This document shows, piece by piece, positions 18,096-27,057 of a DNA stretch of 64,000 nt. Under the pieces are notes generated by a model. The model saw only the letters and a program-made list of their open reading frames with translations, was not told the origin of the DNA and searched no databases. Both the position numbers and the translations under genes were made by a program. The stretch's first letter is position 1; each line of letters starts with the position of its first letter. The DNA lies in contig VGPU01000003.1 in the NCBI GenBank assembly GCA_016882525.1, forward strand, positions 45,978 through 109,977, in the 5' to 3' direction. Source of the DNA: Cyanobacteria bacterium M_surface_10_m2_119. Lineage in GTDB: Bacteria; Cyanobacteriota; Cyanobacteriia; PCC-6307; Cyanobiaceae.

Positions 18096-18656
18096 TCAAT
18101 TGCCGAGCCACGCGTAGACCCGCAGATCCAGCCGTGCACCCAGGATCGATCTCAGGTGCCGGATCCCCTGGATCTGATTTTGGTTGAGGCGGTCCTTGCC
18201 CCTGACCTTCACCTCGCAGAGTGAAACCGTCTGATCCGGCCAGTAGGCGACAACATCCGGGAAGCCTCCGCCTTGCTTCTTGCCGCTCTCTCTCCTGTAG
18301 GCCGCGATGAGCTCCCAGATCCGGTGATTCTTTCGGGTTCCGATCAGTTGGTGGTTCATCACGCCGATTCCCAGCCAGTTCTCCACCACGAAGGCTTCCG
18401 AGGCTCCGGCCTCCACCAGTTCCATCGCCGCCACCGCTTCCGGTGGAATGGGCGCGGTTGAATCCCTCCGCACGTAGAGCTGCGACTGCCTGTTGATGTC
18501 GGGTTCAGGCAGATCGAACCAGGACTGATCCGGTTCCAACCTGGCGAGATGGCGCCAGGGGCAGCTGACGCCCTTCCAATCAGGCCTGAATTCCACTCTG
18601 GCGGTCTCTTCGCCCCAGCGGATCTGGCTGTTCTCCTCGAACGCGTCGGTTGTCAC
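18096..18656 (-). CDS. VRR-NUC / PD-(D/E)XK nuclease-like protein
   Basis: 186 residues. The C-terminal half carries a virus-type replication-repair nuclease pattern: GGGFPDVVAYWPDQTVSLCEVKVRGKDRLNQNQIQGIRHL, that is G-x-P-D, then E-V-K about 15 residues on, then DRLNQNQ. The catalytic Asp, Glu and Lys are all present. The N-terminal half (residues 1-100, SCPWRHLARLEPDQSWFDLPEPD) is not recognised. It sits 131 bases after tRNA-Lys on the opposite strand and its composition is less GC-biased than its neighbours, both hinting at acquisition. Its target and role (repair, phage or defence) are unknown. Confidence 0.75.
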   Translation of the reverse strand: MTTDAFEENSQIRWGEETARVEFRPDWKGVSCPWRHLARLEPDQSWFDLPEPDINRQSQLYVRRDSTAPIPPEAVAAMELVEAGASEAFVVENWLGIGVMNHQLIGTRKNHRIWELIAAYRRESGKKQGGGFPDVVAYWPDQTVSLCEVKVRGKDRLNQNQIQGIRHLRSILGARLDLRVYAWLGN

Positions 18657-18674
18657 TGTGCGGCTCAGAGGGTT

Positions 18675-19070
18675 TCAGTCGGGATCCCGGGCCAGGAGGA
18701 GATCCCGGGCGCCATTCACCCGCTGCATGGCGGCATGGTCGCCGCCCCGGTCCGGGTGGTGCTCCGCCGCGCAACGTTTCCAGGCCTGATTGACCTGCAG
18801 GGGGGTGAGCCGTCCCGCCAGTGGGAGATGCAGGCGCTGGCGGGCAACGATGGCATCCAGATCGGGATGCTTGCCGAGGGGGCCCCAGTCGTTCGCGCTC
18901 AGGGCCGGGCGGCGCCTGCCACCACTGCGGCGTCGGGCGCCGCGCTCCCCCTGGGCCCGACCGAAGCCCCTGGCCGCGCCGGCACGATCGCCTGTTGGCG
19001 CGTCCTGGCTGCGACCAGCAAGGGGTGGGGCCAGGCGACCGACAGATCGCTCCGGAGAGATGGCAGGCAT
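18675..19070 (-). CDS. Small J-domain (DnaJ-like) protein with basic low-complexity N-terminus
   Basis: 131 residues. The last ~50 residues form a J domain: LTPLQVNQAWKRCAAEHHPDRGGDHAAMQRVNGARDLLL, with the diagnostic HPD at HHPDRGG. The preceding ~80 residues are Arg/Gly/Ala-rich (GFGRAQGERGARRRSGGRRRP), possibly disordered. J domains stimulate the DnaK ATPase, so it may direct Hsp70 to a specific client. It lies 18 bases upstream of the VRR-NUC gene on the same strand, so the two may form an operon. The start is not certain because the N-terminal part is low-complexity. Confidence 0.72.
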   Translation of the reverse strand: MPAISPERSVGRLAPPLAGRSQDAPTGDRAGAARGFGRAQGERGARRRSGGRRRPALSANDWGPLGKHPDLDAIVARQRLHLPLAGRLTPLQVNQAWKRCAAEHHPDRGGDHAAMQRVNGARDLLLARDPD

Positions 19071-19161
19071 GGGAGGTCGCGCGTCTCTCCAGCTTGCTGC
19101 ACCGCCCGTGGGTGATGGGCCGCACGGTCTTCCACGCCAGGGCCCGGCGCACCCTGGGCCC

Positions 19162-20877
19162 TCAGCCGGGCGGCTGAGGCCGGGGCCCTGGCAGGGGCGG
19201 GATGCTCACCTTCACCACGTCGCCCGGTGGCACGGTCTCAATCCAGAGGTCCCCGAGGGCAAGCGCCCCTCCCTGCCCCTGGCCCTGCAGCAACGCGCCC
19301 AGCGATCCGCCGGCTCCGTCCCGGTGAAGGGGCAACGGCACCACGAAGAAGCGCTGCAGCTGGGCCAGGCTGGTGGCCGCCGGGAAGCACAGAGCGTGTC
19401 CCCTGGGCAGGGCCAGCGCTGAGGCATCGGGTGCAAACAGCCGGTCGATCAACGGTTTCAGTGAGCGGCGCAGGGCCACGAACACGTGGTCTCCGGCTTC
19501 CAGCGAGGTGGCTCCCCGGGGAATGATCACCCGTCGCCCCCGCACCACCAGGGTGACCACCATCCCATCGGGGCGGGCCAGATCGCGCAGGGCGATCCCG
19601 GCGATGGCGGCAGTGGCTGGAACGGTGTAATCGATGATTTCGCCATCGACATGGCGCAGGGCGTTGATCTCCACCGAGAGCGGCGGTGGTGGATCCGCCG
19701 GCCGGCCCAGGCGCAACCAGCGCGCCACGAGGGGCAACGACCAGCCCTGGGTGAGGGCCGAGATCAGCACCACGAAGAAGACGGCATTGAAGATCAGGTG
19801 GCCGCCAGGGATGCCCGCCATCAGCGGGAAGGTGGCCAGGGTGATCGGCACGGCCCCCTTCAGCCCCACCCACGCCAGAAAGGCCAGCTCCCGACGGCGA
19901 AAGCGGAAGGGCCAGGCCGCCACCACCACCGCGATCGGCCGAGCCAGCACGATCAGGACCAGGGCAATCCCCAGGCCCTCGCCGGCGACGGCCAGCAGGC
20001 GGCTGGGGAAGCTCAGCAACCCCAGCATCACGAACAGCACGATCTGGCCCAGCCAGGCGGTGGCGTCGTGGAAGGAGAAGATGCCGCTGCGGAAGACGAT
20101 CGAACTGCTGCCAAGCACGATGCCGGCCAGGTAGACCGCCAGAAAACCGCTGCCGCCCAGTACGGCCGCCAGGCCGAAGGAGAGCAGTCCGAAGGCCAGG
20201 GCCAGCAGGGGGTACAGGCCCGGATAGTCGAGGTTGATCCGGTTCACCGCCCAGGTGGCGAGGCGGCCCACGCCGATGCCCACGAGGCCGCCGATCCCGA
20301 ACTGGCTGATGAAGAGCTTCAACAGGTCGGCGGCGGATCCCGCGTCGCCCGCGATCACGCCGATCAGGCCGAGGGTGAGAAAAATCGCCATCGGATCGTT
20401 GGATCCGCTTTCCACCTCGAGGGTGGCCGTGACCCGCTCCGGCAGTTTCAGGCCACTGGTGCGCAGCACCGAAAACACGGCCGCCGCGTCGGTGGAGCCG
20501 ACGATGCTGCCGAGCAGCAGACCCTGCAGCAGCGGCAGGCCGAGCACGTGTGCCGCCACCACGCCGGTCAGCAGGGAGGTGAGCAGCACCCCCACGGTGG
20601 AGAGGGCCAGCGCCGGTTGCCAGACCAGGCGCACGGCGGCCAGGGAGGTGCGCAGGCCGCCATCGAACAGGATCAGGGCCAGGGCCACGCTGCCGATGCT
20701 GTTGGCCAGGCCGTAGTTCTCAAAGGGAATGCGCCCCAGGCCCTCTGAGCCCGCCAGCATGCCCACGCTCAGGAACAGCACCAGCACTGGCACCCCCAGG
20801 CGTGCGGAGAACTTGCTGGAGGCGATGCCCAGCAGCAGCAACACCCCGGCGAGCAGAACGGCCGTGTTGATCGCCAT
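19162..20877 (-). CDS. K+/H+ (Na+/H+) antiporter, NhaP2/CvrA type with RCK_C domain
   Basis: 571 residues. About 12 membrane helices of the CPA1-type exchanger fold fill residues 1-400, including ILFDGGLRTSL, GSIVGSTDAAAVFSVLR, VESGSNDPMAIFLTLGLI (the conserved ND ion-binding pair) and WVGLKGAVPITLATFPL. A C-terminal TrkA-C/RCK_C domain (about 410-490, EIIDYTVPATAAIAGIALRDL, LEAGDHVFVAL) and a further CorC-HlyC-like end complete the NhaP2 layout. It probably exports K+ or Na+ for H+ at the plasma membrane. It is in tandem with the SulP gene, 54 bases apart. Confidence 0.92.
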   Translation of the reverse strand: MAINTAVLLAGVLLLLGIASSKFSARLGVPVLVLFLSVGMLAGSEGLGRIPFENYGLANSIGSVALALILFDGGLRTSLAAVRLVWQPALALSTVGVLLTSLLTGVVAAHVLGLPLLQGLLLGSIVGSTDAAAVFSVLRTSGLKLPERVTATLEVESGSNDPMAIFLTLGLIGVIAGDAGSAADLLKLFISQFGIGGLVGIGVGRLATWAVNRINLDYPGLYPLLALAFGLLSFGLAAVLGGSGFLAVYLAGIVLGSSSIVFRSGIFSFHDATAWLGQIVLFVMLGLLSFPSRLLAVAGEGLGIALVLIVLARPIAVVVAAWPFRFRRRELAFLAWVGLKGAVPITLATFPLMAGIPGGHLIFNAVFFVVLISALTQGWSLPLVARWLRLGRPADPPPPLSVEINALRHVDGEIIDYTVPATAAIAGIALRDLARPDGMVVTLVVRGRRVIIPRGATSLEAGDHVFVALRRSLKPLIDRLFAPDASALALPRGHALCFPAATSLAQLQRFFVVPLPLHRDGAGGSLGALLQGQGQGGALALGDLWIETVPPGDVVKVSIPPLPGPRPQPPG

Positions 20878-20931
20878 CGAGGCCTCGTGTGCGTGCTGGC
20901 CGTGGGCGGCTCCGAGGAGCCAGCCCTGCCC

Positions 20932-22467
20932 TCATAGCGGAGACGCAGCCTGGCTGCTGAGCACCGCGTCACTGCTCTCGCTGATGCGGCGGAAGAGATC
21001 GAGGCTCTCCGGGTTGAGCCGCACCACATCCACCTGCGAACCCGCCTGCTGGAGCTTGCGGATCACCTGGTCGAGGGCGCGCATGCCGCTCTGGTCCCAC
21101 ACGTGGGCCGTGCCCATGTCAATGGTGACGCGGGCCGGATGGGCGTGGCGTTTGAAGCCGGCCAGGAAATACACCGTGCTCACGAAGAACAGCTGGCCGC
21201 GCACCGTGTAGCGGAGGTGATCGTCGCCCAGCCACTGGGGATCGACGGCGATCACCTTGGCCACCTTGCGGCTGAACAGAATCCCTGCCAAGGCCACCCC
21301 CACCAGCACCGCAATGGCCAGGTTGCGGGTGATCACCGCAAGCAGCAGGGTCACCAGCATCACGGCCGTGTCGCTCTTCGGGATCAGCCTTGCCTTGAGA
21401 AGGGAGTTCCAGTTCACGGTGCTGATCGACACCATGATCATCACGGCCACCAGGGCGGCCATCGGGATCCGCGCCAGCCAGCTGCTCAGGGAGATCACCA
21501 GGATCAGCAGACCCACCCCGGCGGTGAGGGTGGAGAGGCGATGGCGGCCACCGGATTCCAGGTTGATCACCGACTGGCCGATCATGCCGGCGCCGGCCAT
21601 GCCGCCGAACAGCCCGGCGGTGATGTTGGCCAGCCCCTCGGCCCGGGCCTCGGCCTCGTAGTCGGCCTCGTCATCGAGCAGGTCTTCCACCACATTGGCC
21701 GTGAGAAACGACTGCAGCAGTCCCACCAGGGAAATGGCCAGGGCCGTGGGCAGGATGATCCCCAGGGTGTCGATGGAGGCAAAGACCTCCGGGATCCGAA
21801 ACACCGGCAGGTTGCTGGGCAGCTGGCCCAGGTCCCCCACCCGGGGAATCGGCAGCTGCCACCACTCGGCCAGGCCGCTGATCACCAGGATCGCCACCAG
21901 CGTGGAGGGCACCCGCTGGGTGAGTCGGGGCAGCAGATAGATGATCCCCAGGCCGAGGGCCACCAGGCCCCAGACCCACGGCCAGCTCACCGCCACGCCG
22001 CGGGCCGCGAGGCTTGGGATGCTCTCGCCGCCATCGCGGCCGAGGCCCAGCTGGGGCAGCTGGGCCAGAAAGATCAGCACGCCGATGGCGTTCACGAAGC
22101 CCACCGTCACGGCCCGGGGCACGAAGCGCATCTGCTGGGCCAGCCGCAGGTAGCCCCAGAGAATCTGGAACACTCCCGCCAGAATCGAGGCGGCCAGCAG
22201 GTAACTGAGGCCATGGGCCTGCATCAGGTCCCCCATCAGCAGGGCGACACCAGCCGTGCAGGCCGACACCATTCCCGGCCGGCCGCCCAGCAGGGCCACC
22301 ACGATCGGGATGCAGATCGAGCCGAACAGGCCCACCTGGGGGTCGACGCCGGCGACGATCGAGAAGGCGATGGCCTCGGGAATGATTCCCAGGGCAACCA
22401 CCAGGCCGGCCAGCAGCTCGCTGGGGATGGCCTGGCGATTCGGGATCAGGGACCAGGATCGGGGCAT
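20932..22467 (-). CDS. SulP family inorganic anion transporter with STAS domain
   Basis: 511 residues. The SulP membrane core includes SELLAGLVVALGIIPEAIAFSIVAGVDPQVGLFGS, GGRPGMVSACTAGVALLMGDL, FVNAIGVLIFLAQLPQLGL and MAGAGMIGQSVINLESGGRHRLSTL. A C-terminal STAS domain (about 415-511, VTIDMGTAHVWDQSGMRALDQVIRKL) follows. Cyanobacterial SulP proteins transport sulfate or, as BicA, Na+-dependent bicarbonate. This one is nearer the proteobacterial YvdB-like branch than PCC 7002 BicA, so the substrate is open. Its pairing with a cation/H+ antiporter would suit Na+-coupled uptake, which is inference. Confidence 0.9.
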   Translation of the reverse strand: MPRSWSLIPNRQAIPSELLAGLVVALGIIPEAIAFSIVAGVDPQVGLFGSICIPIVVALLGGRPGMVSACTAGVALLMGDLMQAHGLSYLLAASILAGVFQILWGYLRLAQQMRFVPRAVTVGFVNAIGVLIFLAQLPQLGLGRDGGESIPSLAARGVAVSWPWVWGLVALGLGIIYLLPRLTQRVPSTLVAILVISGLAEWWQLPIPRVGDLGQLPSNLPVFRIPEVFASIDTLGIILPTALAISLVGLLQSFLTANVVEDLLDDEADYEAEARAEGLANITAGLFGGMAGAGMIGQSVINLESGGRHRLSTLTAGVGLLILVISLSSWLARIPMAALVAVMIMVSISTVNWNSLLKARLIPKSDTAVMLVTLLLAVITRNLAIAVLVGVALAGILFSRKVAKVIAVDPQWLGDDHLRYTVRGQLFFVSTVYFLAGFKRHAHPARVTIDMGTAHVWDQSGMRALDQVIRKLQQAGSQVDVVRLNPESLDLFRRISESSDAVLSSQAASPL

Positions 22468-22599
22468 CGGCTGGAGCAGGCAGTGGGCTGGGGAGGTGGA
22501 TGCAGCTTGGCCGGGCCGGGCCGCCCCGGCCTGGCCCGGCAGGGCATCCGATTTCCCGTGCAGGGCATCGTCCCCCCTCCCGGGTGTCGGGGGCTCCGC

Positions 22600-22833
22600 T
22601 CAGCCCTCCGGTTTTTCGTCGGCGGCCAGCCTGCCGCTGCTGCGGGGGGTCCACAGGGGGCAGGTGCGCAGCGAGGCCTCGGCAACGGTCAGCCCCCGCT
22701 GCCACAGCTGGCACTGGCAGATCGGTCCTGGAAAGCCCGTGATGTGCTGGCAGTTGGAGCAGAAAGCCAAGGGCGATGCCGCCAGGATGAGCGTGGTGCT
22801 GAGGAGCCCCTGGTCCCAAGCTAGGGAGATCAA
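22600..22833 (-). CDS. Possible small cysteine-rich protein
   Basis: A 77-codon frame with a putative TTG start at 22833 and no ATG. The peptide has a short hydrophobic start (LLSTTLILAASPLA) followed by a compact Cys motif CSNCQHITGFPGPICQCQLWQRG and a lone Cys in LRTCPLWTP. The CxxC...CxC spacing, the absence of any antisense gene and the otherwise empty gap suggest that it is real. I cannot name a family. It would be divergent from the lipase-like gene. Confidence 0.42.
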   Translation of the reverse strand: MISLAWDQGLLSTTLILAASPLAFCSNCQHITGFPGPICQCQLWQRGLTVAEASLRTCPLWTPRSSGRLAADEKPEG

Positions 22834-22854
22834 CGGGGTTGTGCCCGCGGCCCG

Positions 22855-23448
22855 ATGTCCAGCCCTCCCCTGGTTCTGGTGCATGGGCTGCTCGACAGTC
22901 CGCAGGTGTTCGCCGGTCTCAAGCGGGCACTGGGGGAAGGGCGCCAGCCCCTGCTGATTCCCGCCCTGCCCCTGCGGCTGGGGCGGACCCCGGTGGCGGA
23001 CCCCGCCGAGCTGCTGGGGGGCCATATCGAGGCCGCCTTCGGCTCCCGGGAGCCGATCGACCTGCTGGGGTTCTCGATCGGTGGGGTGATCAGCCGCACC
23101 TGGATCCAGCTGCTGGGCGGTTATCGCCGCACCCGGCGCTTCATCAGCGTGGGCAGTCCTCAGCAGGGCACCCTCACCGCCCTGCCCTGGCCGGCTCGGC
23201 TGTTTGGCGCTATCGCCGACCTCAAGGCAGGCAGTGCCCTGCTGGAGCGCCTCAACGGCAATCTCGACCCCCTGCGCCGCATTGAGTGCCACAGCTTCTG
23301 TTCAGCGCTTGATCTGGCGGTCGTGCCGGGATGGCGGGCCGTGTTGCCCGTTGGTGCCCGCACGATGCTGCCGGTGCTCACCCATCCCCAGCTCCTGCGC
23401 GATCCGGCGGCGATCCGTCCCCTGGCGCGGGAGCTGCTGCGGCCATGA
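22855..23448 (+). CDS. Alpha/beta hydrolase (lipase-like)
   Basis: 197 residues. The oxyanion-hole motif [11 protein letters not shown] sits near the N-terminus and the nucleophile elbow is GFSIGG ([12 protein letters not shown], ~residue 74). An Asp and His to complete the triad are plausible ([17 protein letters not shown]) but unproven. The enzyme is probably a cytoplasmic esterase or lipase. The TGA overlaps the ATG of the glycosyltransferase (ATGA at 23445-23448), so it belongs to a three-gene coupled operon that resembles carotenoid or lipid glycoside tailoring. Confidence 0.85.
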   Translation: MSSPPLVLVHGLLDSPQVFAGLKRALGEGRQPLLIPALPLRLGRTPVADPAELLGGHIEAAFGSREPIDLLGFSIGGVISRTWIQLLGGYRRTRRFISVGSPQQGTLTALPWPARLFGAIADLKAGSALLERLNGNLDPLRRIECHSFCSALDLAVVPGWRAVLPVGARTMLPVLTHPQLLRDPAAIRPLARELLRP

Positions 23449-24333
23449 CGGAGGCGGGTGGCCTTTTGGGGAGCGGCTGGCTGGCCCCTGTACCGGGCTG
23501 GCTGGGGTGGCTGGAGGTCTCCCTGCTGGTGCGCTGGCTGCTGGGCTGGCTCCTGGCCCTGCGTCTGCCGCTGCTGCCCATCGGCCGGCCCACGCTCCAG
23601 CGCAGGGTCGCGGTGTTGATCCCGGCCCGCAACGAGGCCGCCACCCTGCCCCACCTGCTGGCGGCGCTGGCCCGCCAGCAGCGCCAGCCCGACGAGGTGA
23701 TCGTGATCGACGACCACTCCACCGACGGCACCGCCACCATCGCCCGCCAACGGGCAGCGGCGACGGCGCTGCCGCTGCGGGTGGTGCAGTCCCCCCCCTC
23801 TGCCCGAGGGCTGGTGCGGCAAGCCCTGGGCTCTGCACCACGGAGTGGCCGCCAGCACCGCCGAGCTCCTGGTCTTCCTCGATGCCGACACCGAGCCCGA
23901 GCCGGATTGCCTGGAGCGGCTGCTGGCCTGCCACGAACGCCTCGGCGGCCTCGTCTCCGTGCAGCCTTATCACCGCACCGAACAGGCCTACGAGCAGCTC
24001 TCGGTGCTGTTCAACCTGGTGGGCCTGATGGCGGTGCCGCTGGGGGCGGGCTGCGGGGTGGCCTTCGGGCCTGCCCTGGTGAGCAGCCGGGCTGACTACG
24101 AGCGGGCCGGCGGACATGAAGCGGTGGCCGGCAGGGTGGTGGAGGACTGGTTTCTGGCCCACTGCTACGAACAGGCCGGGCTGCCGGTGAGTGCCTTCGT
24201 CGGTGCGGGCGTCCTCGCCTACCGGATGTACCCCGGGGGCTTGGCCGACATGGTGGTGGGCTTCGACAAGAATTTCGCCACCGCTGCGGGAGAGGTGCGC
24301 TGGAAAGGGCGTCGATTCCGGACCCGCCGATGA
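23445..24333 (+). pseudogene. CrtQ-like family 2 glycosyltransferase, frameshifted and C-terminally short
   Basis: The reading frame starts [15 protein letters not shown], passes an N-terminal membrane helix and the GT-A core ([38 protein letters not shown]), then breaks at a run of eight C (23791-23798). Removing one C restores [40 protein letters not shown] with the DxD motif. The rest ([39 protein letters not shown]) resembles 4,4'-diaponeurosporenoate glycosyltransferase CrtQ. The repaired protein would be ~295 residues, shorter than the ~375 of CrtQ, and appears to lack the C-terminal membrane helices. It could be a phase-variable gene, a decaying gene or a sequence error. Confidence 0.8.
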
Positions 24334-24825
24334 CCACTGGGGCGGCGATCGCGGCCAGGGGCGGCCTGGCAGCCAGTGCCTGGATGGTCTTGAGTTCGGT
24401 TCTGTTCTGGGTGCTGAGCTCCCTGCTCATCGGCCTGCTGGCCAACCGTGTGCCGGAGCGCTGGCTGCAGGCCGGGGGGGGCGCCGCGGCAGCACACCCG
24501 GAGGTGGGAGCCCCCGGGCATCCGGCTGTGGAAGCGCTGGATCCCAGACGCCGGTCCCGCCCTGCCGGGTGGCATTGCCAAGGCGAGCCTGGTGCGCCGC
24601 GATCCGGCCGCCCTGGGGCGCCTGCTGCTCGAAACCCGGCGGGCTGCCCTGGTGCATCGGGTCCTCTGGGCAGCGGGGCTGGTCACGGCCCTGTGGCTGC
24701 CGCCGGCAGGGGTGGCGGTGAATCTGCTGTTCGCCACGGCCTTCAACCTGCCGTGCCTGCTGCTGCAGGGCTACAACCGCCGCCGCCTCCGGGGCTGCCT
24801 GGCCCGCCTTCAGGCCTCCCAGTAG
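24330..24825 (+). pseudogene. CrtO-like (glycosyl-4,4'-diaponeurosporenoate) acyltransferase, frameshifted
   Basis: Begins MTTGAAIAARGG at an ATGA overlap with the glycosyltransferase. A membrane helix (AWMVLSSVLFWVLSSLLIGLLANRVPERWL) matches the opening of staphylococcal-type CrtO. The frame then breaks in a run of eight G (24474-24481); deleting one G continues into RRWEPPGIRLWKRWIPDAGPALPGGIAK and ends FATAFNLPCLLLQGYNRRRL, the family's C-terminal NLPxxxxQxYNRxRL signature. The repaired length is 164 residues, as for CrtO (~165). In staphyloxanthin synthesis this enzyme esterifies the glucose added by CrtQ. The same +1 homopolymer lesion occurs in the gene just upstream. Confidence 0.8.
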
Positions 24826-27057
24826 CGCTCCACCACCTCCTCAGGCAGGGTCAGCTCCAGGGCCAGACCGTCATCGTCGGCATGGCGGGCCACCACCAGC
24901 CGGTGAAGGCCTGGCTCCAGCACGAAGCCATCACGCCCCGCATCGAAGCAGGCCAGCCGTCGCAGCGGAATCAGGAGCGTGAGCTTTTGCTGTTCCCCGG
25001 GTGCCAGGGTCTGCCGCTGGAAGGCCACCAACGTGCGGAACGGCCGCTCCATGCGGTGCCCGGGGGGCTCCAGATACACCTGCAGGACTTCCGCCGCCGT
25101 CATCGGGCCGCTGTTGCGCAGGCCGAGGCTCAGCTCCACCCCTTCCCCCCCGGCGTTCCCTGCTCCAGAGGCTGCCATCCGCACCGCCGGGTCGCCGACC
25201 GCGAAGCGGCTGTAGGAAAGCCCGAAGCCAAAGGCATAGGCGGCTTCCTGGCCCTGGTGCTGCAGACGCCGGTAGCCATGCCAGAGGTTGTAGACCACGG
25301 AGGGCGCCCGCGGCTCGAAAGGGGGCAGCTGGTCGGCGTGGTGGGGGAGGGTGAAGGGCAGCCGGCCTGAGGGCGACACGGCCCCGAACAGCACATCGGC
25401 CAGGGCGTGGCCACCCTGCTCACCCGGATACCAGAGCAGCAGCAGACCCGGCACCAGGTGGTCCCAGTCGGCCGTGAGGATGGCGCCGCCGCCCATCAGC
25501 ACCACCACGGTGCGGGGGTTGGCGGCGGCCACGGCCTCGATCAGGGCCACCTGCTCCTGGGGCAAGGTCAGGTCGGTGCGATCGCCGGCGGCGAAGTCCC
25601 CCCCTGGCGCGCGGAGCCGTACCGGGTGATCGCCGCAATCAGCTGGGTGAAGCGTCGCCAGAGCGGCTGCAGCCGCGGCCAGAGCCGCCGGGTCCGCAGC
25701 CCCTGGGGCGGAGGGATCTGCTCCAGGATCGGGGCGATGTCGCCGGGGTGAATGTGTTCACCCTCGAGGCGCCAGTCGAGCCCCAGCACCAGCACCGCCG
25801 CGTCGCAGCGGGCTGCCAGGGCCCCGGCCCCTGCCCGATCGCGGCCATCGGCATGGGGGATCGCCCAGGCCGGGTAGGGCGCAGACCCTGCAGGGGCGTG
25901 ACCACGGCCCCGGGGGGCGGGCGCGTGTCGGACGATCCGCGATCCCCCAGATTCACCGCATCGGCCAAGGGGCCGATCACGGCCAGGGAGGTCAGTGCCC
26001 GCAGGGGGAGCAGGGGCTCGGCATCACCGCTGGGGCACCCGTTGCGCAGCAGCACGATCCCCTGCAGTGCCGCCTCGCGGGCCAGGGCGAGATGCTCCGG
26101 GCATCGACGCAGCCATGGTGGATACACCCCCTCGGGGATCTGCAGCTGCAGGCGCAGCTGGCGCCGTACGGCGTCATCGATGCGCTCCAGCAGCACGGGC
26201 CGCAGCCCCGGGTTCCCCTCAAGGCCCGGCTCCTGGGCGGGCTCGAGGGCCTCCGGGAGGGAGCCCTGCAGGATCATGCCGAAGGGCATTTCCAGGTCCT
26301 GCCCCGCCAGCAGACCGGCCACCCCATCCCGCAGACCGAAGATGAAGTCGGTCACCACCAGGCCGCGGAAGCCCCAGCGGCGCTTGAGGATCTCCGTGAG
26401 CAGCTGGGGATGCTGACCGCACCAGATCCCGTTCACCCGGTTGTAGGCGCTCATCACCGAGCCGGCCCCCGCCTCCACGCAGGCCCGGAAGTGGGGGATG
26501 TAGAGCTCGTGCAGCACCCGGGGGCTGGCCTGCACATCCACCAGGAAGCGGGAGCTGTCGATGGAGTTGAGTGCGAAGTGCTTGACGCAGGCAATGGCGT
26601 GGCGCTCGATGCCGCGGCTGCAGGCGGCTCCCAGGGCGCCCACGTGCACCGGATCTTCGCCGTAGGTTTCCTGGGCCCGGCCCCAGCCGGGATGCCGCAG
26701 CAGGTTGATGCACACCGCCGCCAGCCAGTTGGCGCCGAAACTGCGGGCTTCGCGGGCCATCGCCGCGCCGATGCGCTCCTCCAGCTCCGGATTCCAGCTG
26801 GCACCGCGGGCGATCGGCACGGGAAAGGTGGTGGCTCCGCCCACGAGCACCACACCCCGAGGCCCATCCACGAAGTGCGGTCCGCGCAGCCCCAGCCGCG
26901 GCAGCTGGCCCGCGGGCCACGGGTGGCGATGGGAGGCGTCGTGGAGGGCGATGGCCGCCATCCCCGACCAGAACGGGGTGTCGCCATCGAGCAACTGCAG
27001 TTTCTCGGCGAGGCTGAGCTGGTTCAGCAGCGCGTCAACCCGCTGCTCAGGGGTCAC
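24810..27057 (-). pseudogene. Glycoside hydrolase family 3 beta-glucosidase-like gene with two frameshifts
   Basis: The first frame (GTG 27057 to ~25880) has the GH3 barrel: HFVDGPRGV, GASWNPELEERIG, RHPGWGRAQETYGEDPVH, VKHFALNS, SVMSAYNRVNG and VVTDF with the expected nucleophile Asp. The frame then shifts near 25876-25885 into YPAWAIPHADGRDRAG...LDWRLEGEHIHPGDIAPIL, and again at a seven-base C run on the plus strand (25598-25604) into GDFAAGDRTDLTLPQEQVALIEAVAAANPRTVVVLMGG. The C-terminal fibronectin-like GH3 domain closes it. Apart from the two shifts every block is conserved, so the damage is recent or artefactual. It is coupled by a GTGA overlap to the gene upstream and overlaps the CrtO-like 3' end by 16 bases. 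Confidence 0.85.
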
